Part shown: in pieces, positions 1-11,715 of the stretch
Position numbering within the stretch: position 1 is the stretch's first letter
Layout: each line of letters begins with the position of its first letter
Made by a program: the position numbers and the translations under genes
NCBI GenBank assembly: GCA_036971475.1
Contig: JBAIZL010000002.1
Span: forward strand, 131,849,740-131,913,739
Reading direction: 5' to 3'
Length of the DNA: 64,000 nt
DNA from: Prosapia bicincta
Taxonomy: Eukaryota; Arthropoda; Insecta; Hemiptera; Cercopidae
The notes under the pieces: model-generated
What the model saw: only the letters and a program-made list of their open reading frames with translations
Told to the model about the DNA's origin: nothing
The model's database searches: none

Positions 1-960
1 CTCTAAAAATCTGGACATTCCCCATTAGCACACAACAAGTAAATATATTAAGCAAGACTGGATGTTAATACTGACATAAGATGTGCTTTCCCATTCATAT
101 ATCTCTATAAATCTTGATTTTCCACATTAGGATGAAACAAGTTAATTCATCAAGCAAGACTGGATGTTAATACTGACATAATATGTGATTCCACATCCAC
201 ATATCTCTAAAAATCTGGACATTCCCCATTAGCACACAACAAGTAAATATATTAAGCAAGACTGGATGTTAATACTGACATAAGATGTGCTTTCCCATCC
301 ACATATCTCTATAAATCTGGACTTTGCCCATTAGCATTTAACAAGTTGTATTAACTAAGACTGGATGTTAATACTGACATAATATGTGATTCCACATCCA
401 CATATCTCTAAAAATCTGGACATTCCCCATTAGCACACAACAAGTAAATATATTAAGCAAGACTGGATGTTAATACTGACATAAGATGTGCTTTCCCATT
501 CATATATCTCTATAAATCTTGATTTTCCACATTAGGATGAAACAAGTTAATTCATCAAGCAAGACTGGATGTTAATACTGACATAAGATGTGCTTTCCCA
601 TCTACATATCTCTATAAATCTGGACATTCCACATGCAACAAGGTTATTTATCAAGCAGGACTGGACTGACATAAGATGTGCTTTCCCATCCCTATATCTC
701 TAAAAATCTGGACATTCCCCATTAGCATACAAGTTAATATATTAAGCAAGACTGGATGTTAATACTGACATAAGATGTGATTCCACATCCACATATCTCT
801 ATAAATCTGGAAATTCCCTATTACCATACAACAAGTTAATATAATAAGCAAGACTGGATGTTAATACTGACATAAGATGTGCTTTTCCATCCGCATATCT
901 CTATAAATCTGGATTTTCCACATTAGCATGCAACAAGTTAGTATATGAAGCAATACTGGA
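1..960. repeat. 102-bp satellite array with higher-order periodicity
   Basis: About nine and a half monomers start near 1, 103, 205, 307, 406, 508, 610, 698, 797 and 899. Most are 99-102 bp; one is 88 bp. Each carries the core gactggatgttaatactgac and begins ctctaaaaatctgg or ctctataaatctgg. The monomer at 1 appears identical to the one at 406, and the monomer at 103 is nearly identical to the one at 508, while neighbours differ. This gives a superposed period of about 405 bp (four monomers). The array is cut by the window start and decays after about 960. No coding potential is seen. Confidence 0.95.
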
Positions 961-2655
961 TGTCAAACTTGAGAAGAATAAACAGTCATCCCTCTCATTA
1001 AATTTGTGAGGCTGATGTATAGCTGGTCACATGTAAGCTGGTGCAGAACCTCGAAAGGCGAGCATAGGTGGGGGGAAGGATAAAGGAACTAAAACCTGTT
1101 CCACAGACATTATAATATGTGTCATAGTATTTATATTACAATAATGTAAATTTGACAAGGCCGAAAGTTTGCTATAAATATTACTTAACTTGATTTGTTA
1201 TATTAACCAGATCATTTACTCAGTTTTGAACAAATTTACTTATTATATCAGTTTTCTTAACGACTGCAACACCTGCAATTTCTTAGCAATGGCCCTTGAT
1301 GCAACACACACTACAAGTGTCAATGTTTTTGAATAGGGCTATTTTTTGAATAGTGATCAGCTAGCTATAACATGTTTAACCTATCTCATGTTATATGAGA
1401 TAGATTTATATTGGTTTATATTACATTATTATTCTACTACAAAAAAAGCTGCAAAAGGTATGTGATGCATTTTTAATAATGTTTCAAGATAAATGTTGGG
1501 CTAGGCACAAGACAAATCTTGTTTCAAGATATATAATTTGCAAGGCCCAAATCAAATCTATCACTGTAGGATTGGATTAATATTAGTTTTAGGGTTAAAT
1601 TTATCTATATTAATATTTATATTAAAAGTTGAATAAAACCCTCGGATATTTAATTTACCTAACCCCCTTCAGTTTCCTACTCAGATTGTAATTCTAGACC
1701 AAATATAAGTAGGAGGGGGCGCAACCTCCTTTCAGTGTTATAAAGGGAGCGTAGTGCCTGTAAGTTTGAGAACCCCAGCTTTATAATTTTTTACAATCAG
1801 CCTAGGATGCTGTATATTACTAATGGAGTTCAAAAGAAATTATCTAAGCCACTGAATTTCAAAGTATTACAAGAATAAATATTAATTTGTTGGCATTTAT
1901 AATTGGTAATGGCACTGCAAAACTAGTGACAATAGATCATTAGCATAAACGTTTTTAATAACTTGTCATTTTTTGTCAAAAATGTCTTTATTTTGAAGCT
2001 ATGATTATTTGGTTATATTTTAATAGAATTTTAAACGTTAGTCATGTGATGATGACCATATTTTGGCACAAAACATTTTTTTTAACTTTGAATTTACTAA
2101 TAAATTGAATTAATTTAGTTATATACATTTATTTTGGTTTTAATGTAAAGCTTGCTTCTTTTTAAAAATTTTTTTCATAAGCACTGGAAGCGCATAAGAA
2201 AAATTTAAATTTTGCCGTTTGCAACAACTGACCGTTGACCTGCTTGGGAAATCAATTTTTAGAACTATATATAGGCACAACATCCTTGTGACAACTACAA
2301 ACCCAAAACTTATGACTGCTTGACTTATTCCTTTGAGAAAACATAAAAAATGTTGTCAATGCTGCAACATCAACCATTGTGATTGTTGAGAAAATCACAC
2401 TGCCATGTTTGTGAAGGAAGAAGCAGAAAATTATCTTGACATGTGAACAGCTGCAAAACAATATTGTGTTGATCATGGATTGCTTTCGATTCGTTACAAA
2501 AAGAAAGTTATTATTTTATTGTGTGTATTCGTAAATGTAATATTTTTTTACACAAAGTTTACCTAAAGTTAGGAAAGTGCCTCTTTATCTACCACAAAAC
2601 CAAATCACATAATTCTATATATCTACCACTGCCTGGTAAACATTTGTTATAAATG
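961..2655. other. AT-rich DNA, no gene recognised
   Basis: Nothing identifiable is seen between the satellite and the foldback array. A short ORF on the minus strand at 2252-2476 has a low-complexity Phe/Cys/Ser-rich product with no recognised motif and is treated as chance. Confidence 0.6.
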
Positions 2656-2659
2656 TAGT

Positions 2660-4560
2660 ATTAATGACATTGGTTTTTTTTTTAATTACTCGTTTCAATA
2701 TGTAGAACAAAAATATCAACTTTTTTTCTGCGGAAAATACGGAAAGTTACTTTTTTTCACATTTTAAATGTTAAAGTATGTAATTAGTATGTAATGTTTA
2801 ATGTATTAGTATGTAATGCCATCAAGACCTATAGCTTGAACCGGGTCTGGTTGTAATTTTATACATTACTATATACCTGTATTAAAATATACCTATGAAG
2901 TATCCAGTCAGGATAGATTTGGTTAAATTTTATTCAACATTACTATCTACCTATATAAAATATACCTACGAAGATTCAATCAGGATAGATTTGGTTATAA
3001 TTGTATTCAACATTACCATCTACGTATATTAAAGTATATCAACGAAGTATCCAGTCAGGATAGATTTGGTTGTAATTTTGGTAAATATTTAGACTTAATA
3101 CCGATGCTGAAAATTACAACCAAATCTATCTTGACTGGATACTTCGTAGGTACATTTTAATATAGGTAGATAGCGATGTTGAATAAAATTATAACAAAAT
3201 CTATCCTACCTGGATAAATCATAGGGCATATTTTAATGTAGGTATATAGTAATATTATATAAAAGTATAACCAAAAGTTAAATATTTAGATTTTAAGTTT
3301 AGTATTAAAGTTAATTGACTTTGACGTAGCGCAGTGCGCTGTAGCTACTGCGAGGCAGGTTCACGCTATACATACCATTATAGACTAACATTATAAAAGT
3401 GCAAAAAAATTGGTAAAAATATAGTCTTAATGACGGTTAAAATAATTTATTTTTTTAAAATTACTTGTTTTAATGTGTAGAACATGAATATCAACTTTTT
3501 TTCTGCGGAAAACATGGAAAGCTACTTTTTTCCACATTTTAAATGTTAGAGGCTGTAATGGCATGTAGGCATATAGCGTGAACTAGGCGCGCAGTAGCTA
3601 CAGTGCACTGCACCACGTCTAGATTTGGTTGTAACTTTTTATAACATTACTATATACCTACAAAGTTTCCAGTCAGGATAAATTTGGTTATAATTTTATT
3701 CAACATTACTATCTACCTATATTAAAGTACACCTACAAAGTATCCAGTCAAGATAGATTTGGTTATAATTTTGGTAAATATTTAGACTTATTGTCGATGC
3801 AGAAAATTATAACCAAATCTATCCTGACTGGATACTTCATAGATATATTTTAATACAGGTAGATAGTAATGTTGTATAAAATTATAACCAAATCTATCCT
3901 GACTGGATACTTCTTAGGTATAATTTAATTTAGGTAGATAATAATGTAGAATAAAATTATAATCAAATCTATCCTGTATTGATATTTCATAGGTATATTT
4001 TAATGTAGGTATACTGTATAGTAATGTTGTATAAAACTATAACCAAATCTATCCTGACTGGATACTTCGTAGGTATATTTTAATATAGGTAGATAGTAAA
4101 GTTGAATAAAATTATAACCGAATCTATCCTGACTGGATACTTCAGGGGTATATTTTAATGTAGGTGTATACTAATGTTGTATAAAATTATAACCAAAAGT
4201 TAAATATTTAGATTTTAGGCTTAATATTAAAATAAATTTGCTTTGACATAGTGCAGTGTGCGGTAGCTATTGTGAGGCCGGTTCACGCTATACATGCAGA
4301 CTAACATTAAAAATGTACAAAATAAATTAATTTTTCGTATTTTCCGTGTAAAAAAGTTTATATTCGTGTTCTACACATTAAAACGAGTAATTTAAAACAA
4401 AAAAAATTTTAAATCAACCTCATTAAGACTATATTTTTACCAAAAAATTAACTGTTTGTATTTTCCGCAGAAAAAGTTAATACTCGTGTTCTACAAATTA
4501 AAAGGAGTAAATAAAAAAATGTATTTTTAATAACGTCATTAAGACTATATTTATACCAAA
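2660..4560. mobile_element. Foldback-like element pair: tandem repeats arranged as inverted arms
   Basis: Two consecutive units (about 2660-3400 and 3400-4560) share one plan. Each has an outer segment (attactcgtttcaatatg followed by tctgcggaaaatac), then a GC-richer segment containing cgcgcagtagctacag. Forward tandem repeats of about 70-75 bp follow, each with tccagtcaggatagatttgg. A centre with gtaaatatttagactta comes next, and then the same repeats in reverse complement (ccaaatctatcctgactgg). The GC-richer and outer segments reappear inverted on the far side. Long inverted arms built of short tandem repeats are the hallmark of foldback transposons of Drosophila FB type. No transposase is present, so the units are non-autonomous or of another origin. 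Confidence 0.7.
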
Positions 4561-4614
4561 CATTCAATTATAAATACAAAATTACCTTGAGAAAATTTTG
4601 TTAATAAAATTATG

Positions 4615-5784
4615 GGTAATTATATTGACGTGCGACTACCGCTATTTTCGTGAAATGTGTTTACTTTTCTTATGTATTTTTACGTCCTAGACACGCATTA
4701 TTTGTCGCTGGTGCCGTTTCTTTAAAATATACTTAAAAAAGCATAACCTAAACTAACCTTTATTGACATGCGACTACCGCTATTTTCGTGAAATTTGTTT
4801 ACTTTTATGTATTTTTATGTTGTAGACATGAATCCAACATTTTTTTTTGTCGTTGGTGCCCATTTTTTAAAATATCCTTACAAAAACAGTAAAAATATAG
4901 TCTTAATGACTTTGGTTCTAAAATTTTTTTTTTGTTTTTAAATTACTCGTTTTAATGTGTAAAATACGATTATCAACTTTTTTCCGCAGAAAATACGGAG
5001 TTACTTTTTTAAACATTTTAAATGTTAGCTTGTAATGGCATGTAGGCCTATAGCATGAACTGGGCGCGCAGTAGCTACAGCGCACTGCCCTACGTCTAGA
5101 TTTGTAATTTTATACAACATTAAAATATACCTACGAAGTATCCAGTCAGGATAGATTTGGTAATAATTTTATACAACATTACTATCTACCTTTATTAAAG
5201 TATACCTACGAAGTATTAAGTCAGGATAGATTTGGTTGTAATTTTGGTAAATATTTAGACTTATTGCCGGTGCAGAAAATTACAACCAAATCTATCCTGA
5301 CTGGATACTTCATAGGTATATTTTAATATAGGTAGATAGTAATGTTGTATAAAACTATAACCAAATCTATCTTGACTGAATACTTCGTAGGTATATTTCA
5401 ATATAGGTAAATAGTAAAATTGAATAAATTATAACCAAATCTATCCTGACTGAATACTTCCTAGGTATATTTTAATGTAGGTATATAGTAATGTTGTATA
5501 AAATTATAGCAAAATCCAGACGTTTAATAATAAAATAATAATGACGATACAACAAAAAATAATGTTGAATTCGTGTCTAGGACGTAAAAGTACATGAGAA
5601 AAAAAAAGAATATGACGAAAATAGCGGTAGTCGCACGTCAATAAAGGTTAGTTTAGGTATATTTAAAATAAACTGCACCAGCGACAAAAAGTAATGTTGG
5701 ATTAGTGTCTAGGATGAAAAAATACATAAGAAAAGTAAAAAAATTTCACCAACATAGCGGTAGTCCCACGTCAATAAAATTACC
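4615..5784. mobile_element. TIR-bounded composite foldback element
   Basis: The left end reads ggtaattatattgacgtgcg and the right end is its inverted counterpart, cacgtcaataaaattacc. The terminal arms carry a module with gcgactaccgctattttcg. The left arm has two direct copies (from about 4616 and 4760) and the right arm has inverted copies (about 5540-5784). Between the arms sits a third unit of the tccagtcaggatagatttgg foldback family (about 4890-5530). The structure is therefore either one element carrying the other or a nested insertion. No coding sequence is seen and the target duplication could not be settled. Confidence 0.65.
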
Positions 5785-7745
5785 AAATTATAATTGTTTT
5801 CCAACGATAAATCCAGTATAGGTTGGTACCCACATGACCAACTAGTTAGTATCTCAAAATTATTTAAAACTGCTTTAAATGACAGACACTGGTTTTTACT
5901 GATAAACCACACATAAATAGAAAAATAGGATATATTTACATTTTGTTCAAATATATATATATTTAATAAAAAAACGTATTAGAATTACTACCGACTAGTT
6001 TTCAAAATTCAGGAAAAATTATAGATTTATAATCAGTAAAGCTATCACGTTTGGCTTGTTTTAAAAAAATAAACCTCAAACCTAAATCATTATCAGGCGC
6101 TAATATTAAGATCGTTTCTACTAAAGAAGTTCATATTTACATTTAATAGGTCTTAATACATTCATTACGCAGTACTAAATAGTACTTAAGTATGAATTTT
6201 AATAAAAGAATAATACACAAATAAAACTAAACTTAATTTGTATAAAGAAAGAAAAGGTCAAACAAAATATTTGTTAATTCAAAATGAATCAGCTTACTCG
6301 AAGCATGACACTTCACTAAAATATTTTAACAGCTCTATAATGATAAAATTACATAGATTAAATCACATTTTTGTTTTTATCAGACCTTAGATTTACATCA
6401 ACAATACACCCGCTAAATGACATTCTCACTAAACATAGGGCAATACCTTGTAGTAAACTACTAGGCTTTTAGCTTTGGTCATTACAAGTGACTACATTAC
6501 TCCTACAAAACTTAACATTTCTTTAATGTTAATTTAAATGTTTAATGGTTTCGTTCACCATAACCAAAACATCCTAAATTTATTACCCCTCTAACTAGAA
6601 CCACACATAACTTACACTTTTCAACTAATTAATTTTATATTTACAACAGATCCATCATCAAATAAATGGTTACAAAACATCTCTAACAACACCCTTGATC
6701 GCTTTAAAGTGATGACGCATTAAATATCTATACCTCTATTATGGCCACACGGCACAAAATACTTATATCACAATACAAAGATATGACTTTTAACTTTGAA
6801 TAAATAAATTTCAAAAATGTATAAATTCTTAAACTTTTGTTGTTTATTTAGGATATTGTAAAGGATTTGATTACTGAAAAAGTAAATAACATTACTTTAT
6901 ATAAAAGTGATGCAACTGATTTGCTATAACGACTTGTGTTTGCCTTAGGCTGTTATACCTTTGACAAAAATGTTTTTTTTACATATCCAAGATACTTTTT
7001 AAATACAACTTTTGTGACAGTTTAGTAATATTGTCAAAGCTTATTAACCAGGTCCTTATTTTTATGTTTAATCTCCTTCTTATAATTTTAGAAAGTGCTG
7101 TTTTTCTTTCTCAAGTATTCCATGTGCATACTGTATTTCTTGTACGTTCACCTGCAAACCTGTTGGGTAACTGAAGTGAGATGAGTCCATTGATGGTGTG
7201 GCAACATTGACTTTGACTTATTAATTTCCGTTGGGAATTTCCGAATTTTCTTGACTTGTAGTTATGCTATACAAAATCCAAACAAATAATCTCTGTTTAC
7301 CTACATGATATTCTATAGCATTAAATACATTTTTAATATAGCTCGTTTTCAGTATCTGGAACGTAATATGTTTGGTTAGTTTTACACATCTATATTATAC
7401 CATCATGACATGGTGTTCTAGTATCACTTGAAGTTTATGTCAGTAAAAATGTAAATTGAATTATTTCAACATCTATAAGTGACTATTATTTCATTAATAA
7501 TTGTAAAAATATATCTTTCTTCAAGTAATAATTTTTAATAATGCTCGTAGATTTAAATGTTCATGATCATCGGCGAAAATCTGTATATTTGAGCTAGAGA
7601 AGTTAACGATTTTCGAACACACATTATTTCGCACTTTTACACTACACACAATACTGAGGCGCTTCAGTCTGTTTTTCACTGAAGTGAGAGTATTATAGGT
7701 TACATACATTAGATTTCATCGGCAAACAGCTTCGCGTACGGATGT
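5785..7745. other. AT-rich DNA, no gene recognised
   Basis: Only short chance ORFs are present (minus 5709-5912 overlaps the foldback end; minus 7521-7709). No conserved domain, repeat or splice-bounded coding segment was recognised. Confidence 0.55.
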
Positions 7746-7749
7746 AGAT

Positions 7750-8430
7750 CGGTCTAAAAGCAGACAAAGGTAATTCCATCATAATAATGCACCAACAAGA
7801 CATCGACAGGAAAGTAAACAATTTCATAACTGAAAACAAAATAACCGAACTCCGATCAGACCTCACACCAAAATTTTAAACACAAATTAAAAATCTTCTA
7901 AATAAATGCACCGAAATCATGAAAACAGAACAAAAGAAATATTAAAAACAAATAAAACATCAAGTCCCCACATTAAACATTTTACCTAAAACCCACAAAG
8001 AAAACACATCCATCCGTCCACTAATCAATCGTACACATGCATCATCACATAAACCCGCCAAATACGTAGAAAAACTTACCAGAGGCAACATAAACTTTCA
8101 CAATCACACATCCATATACAATAACATACACATCATTCACAAATTTAAAGACATCCATACACCACACAACTCCACCATTGTCTCATTCGACATAAAAAAC
8201 TTATACACTAATGTGCCAATAGAACAAGCACTCCAAATACTACAAAATATGCTGACAGCAAACAACCCTCCACATAAACTCACACATGAAATCATCACTC
8301 ATCACATCACAAAACTACTTCACATACCAACACAAATTCTACACACAGAAAGACAGCCTCCCTGTGGGTTCCCCAATCTCAGGCATCATAGCAGAAATAT
8401 TCCTACATCATATGGAAGGAATGGCAGTCT
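7750..8430 (+). mobile_element. Penelope-like element fragment, RT N-terminal half (PLE-A)
   Basis: Broken reading frames give the start of a Penelope-like reverse transcriptase. In order: KADKGNSIIIMHQQD near 7757, LPKTHKENTSIRPLINR near 7983, STIVSFDIKNLYTNVPIEQA near 8173, and the start of the next RT block (PCGFPN in the track frame, GSPIS in a shifted frame) near 8365. The KADKG and LPK.HK signatures are typical of PLE RTs. The copy stops before the YxDD box, so it is 3' truncated. Several stops and at least one frameshift make it a pseudogene. It matches the fuller copy at 20100-22600. Confidence 0.85.
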
Positions 8431-8659
8431 TTTACCTAGTTCTGGCTGCCTAGACAGGTGAAAAAAATATAGTGTGTGGGGGCTTGTAATCAGCAGAGAA
8501 ATAGTGACTTTACTGTAATGAAAACTTTCTAACTTGTTCCAGTGACAAATGAATGTCTGAGAAAAAATAATGAATGACAGATAAACCATTGGCAAAACAT
8601 GAAAATGAACAGTCTCTTGTTCAACAATTTTCTGAATATGAGAATGCTGCAAAAATTGA

Positions 8660-8890
8660 GTGCGAGAAAGGATGGTCCAAGACAAACAGTCCAAAGTGAC
8701 TAACGGTTCAATTGTGGGAGTGGTAAAGACAGAAAATAGAGACAGCAGTAATGAAAAGGAAGATAACGATGTTGGGCTGAAGATAGCTCTGTGCTATGTA
8801 GAGCAAGAGAGTGTGATAACACCAGCTAATTTCTCTACAATGACAGGGGACTATACAATTAAACACAGGCAAGATCTTTGCAACTATTAA
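8660..8890 (+). pseudogene. Possible C-terminal remnant of a Tigger/jerky-type transposase
   Basis: The 76-residue frame contains VTNGSIVGVV, then an acidic stretch (SSNEKEDNDVG), then LKIALCYVEQ and a basic end. This order (an I..V segment, an acidic linker, an A.e.AL.y.EQ helix and a final basic part) resembles the C-terminus of Tigger/jerky transposases. There is no DDE core or CENP-B domain nearby and no terminal repeats were found. It could also be a chance ORF. Confidence 0.4.
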
Positions 8891-9032
8891 CTTTTTTTTC
8901 AAAAAGCACATACTGTCCCTCTTTCCAAGATAGGTTTATAAACTACATATTAAGTGTATTATGTAGCTGTTTATTAACAGTACATAATAGTATTAAGTAC
9001 AACATATTAACTAGCAATTGTATTTTATTTAA

Positions 9033-9713
9033 CCCTTAGCTGCTATACCCTCAAAAACTTACTTAACTACTATACAACGTCTGTCAGACGTACTTTTTTG
9101 AAAATTTTTTACGTTCACATTTCTTTGGGGGAAAAAATTTAACCATATTTGTGTTAAATTATAGGATGTAAATAAACTAAAAAATTATAAACTGTGTTGT
9201 TCGACATAAAAATAGCCCATCACGACTCTGTAGCAAAAAAAGTACAAATGTTTGTGTTAGATTACAAAAAAAAACGTTTTATGTAAATTTTGTTAAAATA
9301 TTAATCTAAAATATTTATTTAAAGAATATAAGTTGCATTGCATATATGAACAATTTTGGCATTGTATTGTTTATTATTATATTGAAAAAAAAATTCCAAA
9401 GTTATGTAAATATTTTTTTCTAGAGATTTCTATAAATCAGGAAAATAATTAATATTACACTTCAATTATGAACAAAACTTACTTTATTTAGTTACAAAAC
9501 AGTAAACTCAACAAAATTAATTTACCATGTAGTCCATTCCAAGTCTTTGAACTACAAGTCTAGGACTTCTAGCCTATTCCAAGCAACTTGCGCACACTTT
9601 CCTAGCACACTCCAAGCATATTGGCTTTTCAATCCTGCTTGGTAAGCAGGTGGCTCCTCAGTAGATGTTGTTGGAATATCCATAATATAAATTTATGTTC
9701 TAAAGGTTCATAA

Positions 9714-9791
<78 letters not shown>

Positions 9792-10083
9792 CAATGCTAT
9801 TATATACACACACACAAAAATCACACAACCACTATACCACGTCAACCAGACGTCACTGTTACGGGAGAAAAGTAACACAACTACTATAATACGTCTGTCA
9901 GACGTTAAATTGACCCTAACCTATAAACAAAGAAAAGAAACGCGATGCGACTTTCACTCATTAAAGACCGTTAATCAACTGGCAGCTAGGTGGCCAGACT
10001 GGTTTCTAGGGGGTGGGGGATGGGGAGAGAACCGAACGTAAACATCCGGGCCGTCTGTGAGACGTCAGTATAGTAGTTAAGGG
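9033..10083. mobile_element. piggyBac-like non-autonomous element with TTAA target duplication
   Basis: TTAA lies at 9029-9032 and 10084-10087. The left end is CCCTTAGCTGCTATAC and the right end, read on the minus strand, is CCCTTAACTACTATACTGAC. CCC ends next to TTAA are characteristic of piggyBac. Inside are palindromes ACGTCTGTCAGACGT at 9077-9091 and 9891-9905, and a related one near 10050, each next to a taactactata-like stretch. These look like subterminal repeats. No transposase frame is left. A long TA run sits at 9716-9791. Confidence 0.8.
9716..9791. repeat. (TA)n microsatellite
   Basis: About 76 bp of alternating TA with one interruption near 9769, lying inside the TTAA-flanked element. 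Confidence 0.95.
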
Positions 10084-10224
10084 TTAATATACACTAAAAT
10101 TTATTAATTATACAGTATTAATATACAGTATTTTTATTAATTGATTCCATCTTTACGTGAGCTATTAGTTTTTAACTAAAATACTTGTAAATATGTTACA
10201 CTTGCCTATAGTAGCACTTACTTT

Positions 10225-10795
10225 CATAATTGTTCAGGATGGCCGTTTCGGGAGTTGTGTCCCATTGTCAACTCAGACCTTAACTGAGCTCATGGTTTTT
10301 GTAGGTTAAGGTGAGGGTGGAATATTAGGTTGGGGATGTAGATGTATTTTGGTGAGTATTGGGGGCTATGAGTCAAAAAGTGTTTGTGAGTTATAATGTA
10401 CTTAGGTGTTGGTATGTGTGTAGGGTGTAGTTTGAAATGTTTGTATATCTCACATTGTTCAGTTGTGATTATTTTGGTTTTGCATTTGTTGGTTATTTTT
10501 GTTTTGTTTGTGAAGAATTTGAAGGTTAGATGTTATGTTTGTGTAGTTATGATTTGTGGACATGAGATGTTAAGCAAAGTTTGATTGGGTGTTTTTGTTT
10601 GTTAGCGCTTTTATGTGTTCGTGGTAGCGTGTGTAAAATGACCTCCCTGTGTAAAACTGGGGCACGAACTGTAAGTTAGTTTGTAAACACCATCGGAGTT
10701 ATATATGTCACTGTTTATATTGTTGGGTTTAAATTGTTTGTTGAGGGTATTGTGTGTAGAGTAGGCTATTCTGTAATTGTATTTACTTATTTACT
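10225..10795 (-). mobile_element. Penelope-like element, 3' part with GIY-YIG domain (PLE-B, downstream half)
   Basis: Read on the minus strand from 10795 downward: NYRIAYSTHNTL, then SDIYNSDGVYKLTYSSCPSF near 10690, then degenerate sequence matching the rest of a GIY-YIG endonuclease. GVYKLT..SCP is the usual entry to the GIY-YIG nuclease fused to PLE RTs. The YIG half is damaged (about FTQGG at the expected place) and stops are present. It is continued by the segment at 14985-15445, on the other side of the LINE at 10796-14984. Confidence 0.75.
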
Positions 10796-11045
10796 TCTTT
10801 GTGCAGGCGTCCAGCTTAACTGTAGCCGATGGCCCGATGTCCACGATATATATATGATGCTATGGCCCACAGGTTCTTCTTAAGTAGAATATCTTGCTAC
10901 TTTGTCACAGTTGGTCTGAGGAAGTCTCTTGTAGGTAATGGGTAAGGGCAGTTCAGCAGGATGTGTTCAATTGTTTCGCTCTCCACACCGCGGAGTGCAC
11001 ACAACGGAGTCTCTGTGAGATTAAAACGAAATAGGTACTCCTGTG

Positions 11046-11513
11046 TCACCAGATGGCCGGTTCTTGCTCTGCTACTTCCCTATATTTGTCCTCGACTGGT
11101 GGTTCTGGTTGGAGCTGGTAAAGGTGTCGACCAGTAGACTCTTTTTCCCAATTTTCACAACAAAGTTTTCGGAAAACTTCCCTGCTTACACTTTTGCAAT
11201 GTAGCAGGGAGTGTTTGCCTTCATCTGTAGGTCCCATGGTTGAGGCTATTTTCGCCATTTTGTCAGCCTTTTCGTTTCTGGGTACTTCGCAATGGGCAGG
11301 TAGCCATTGAAGAGTTAATTCCTTCCCGCAGTCCACTAGTTTTAAGATGGTTTTTCTTATTTCTGATATTCGAAACGAGTATGAACTTGTAGAATTACTT
11401 AACAATGACTGAAGGGCAGCTTTCGAATCCGATAGGATGCATATTTTTGAATTGCCCTTTAAATGCACACAGCTAGTCAGGGCTGCACTTATAGCCAAAA
11501 GCTCAGTATCCAT
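11046..11513 (-). pseudogene. LINE RNase H domain
   Basis: The 155-codon frame starts MDTELLAISAAL, whose E is the second acidic residue of RNase H. It continues with ICILSDSKAALQSL (third acidic residue in SDSKAA) and LTLQWLPAHCEVPRNEKAD, where PAH..v..NEkAD carries the catalytic His and last Asp region. The residual C-terminal part reads toward HLVTQEYLFRFNL and a Cys/His-containing end past 11046. The domain removes the RNA strand during retrotransposition. It is separated from the RT by a frame break near 11515-11716. Confidence 0.85.
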
Positions 11514-11715
11514 GCTGGAATTGGAATTGGCTGGGATGTAAAAACAGTCTCCGTTCGATTCATTATAGTAGCCTGCCCCCGATAAGCTCTTCTCCCGGTC
11601 GAGCGAGCCATCTGTGAATATTTTTATGTGGCTTTTGTATTGAGATTAAATCATGTTTAATGTTATTGTTTTTAATAGTTGTACATGATCTTTCTTGCTC
11701 ACCTCATGTGGTAGG

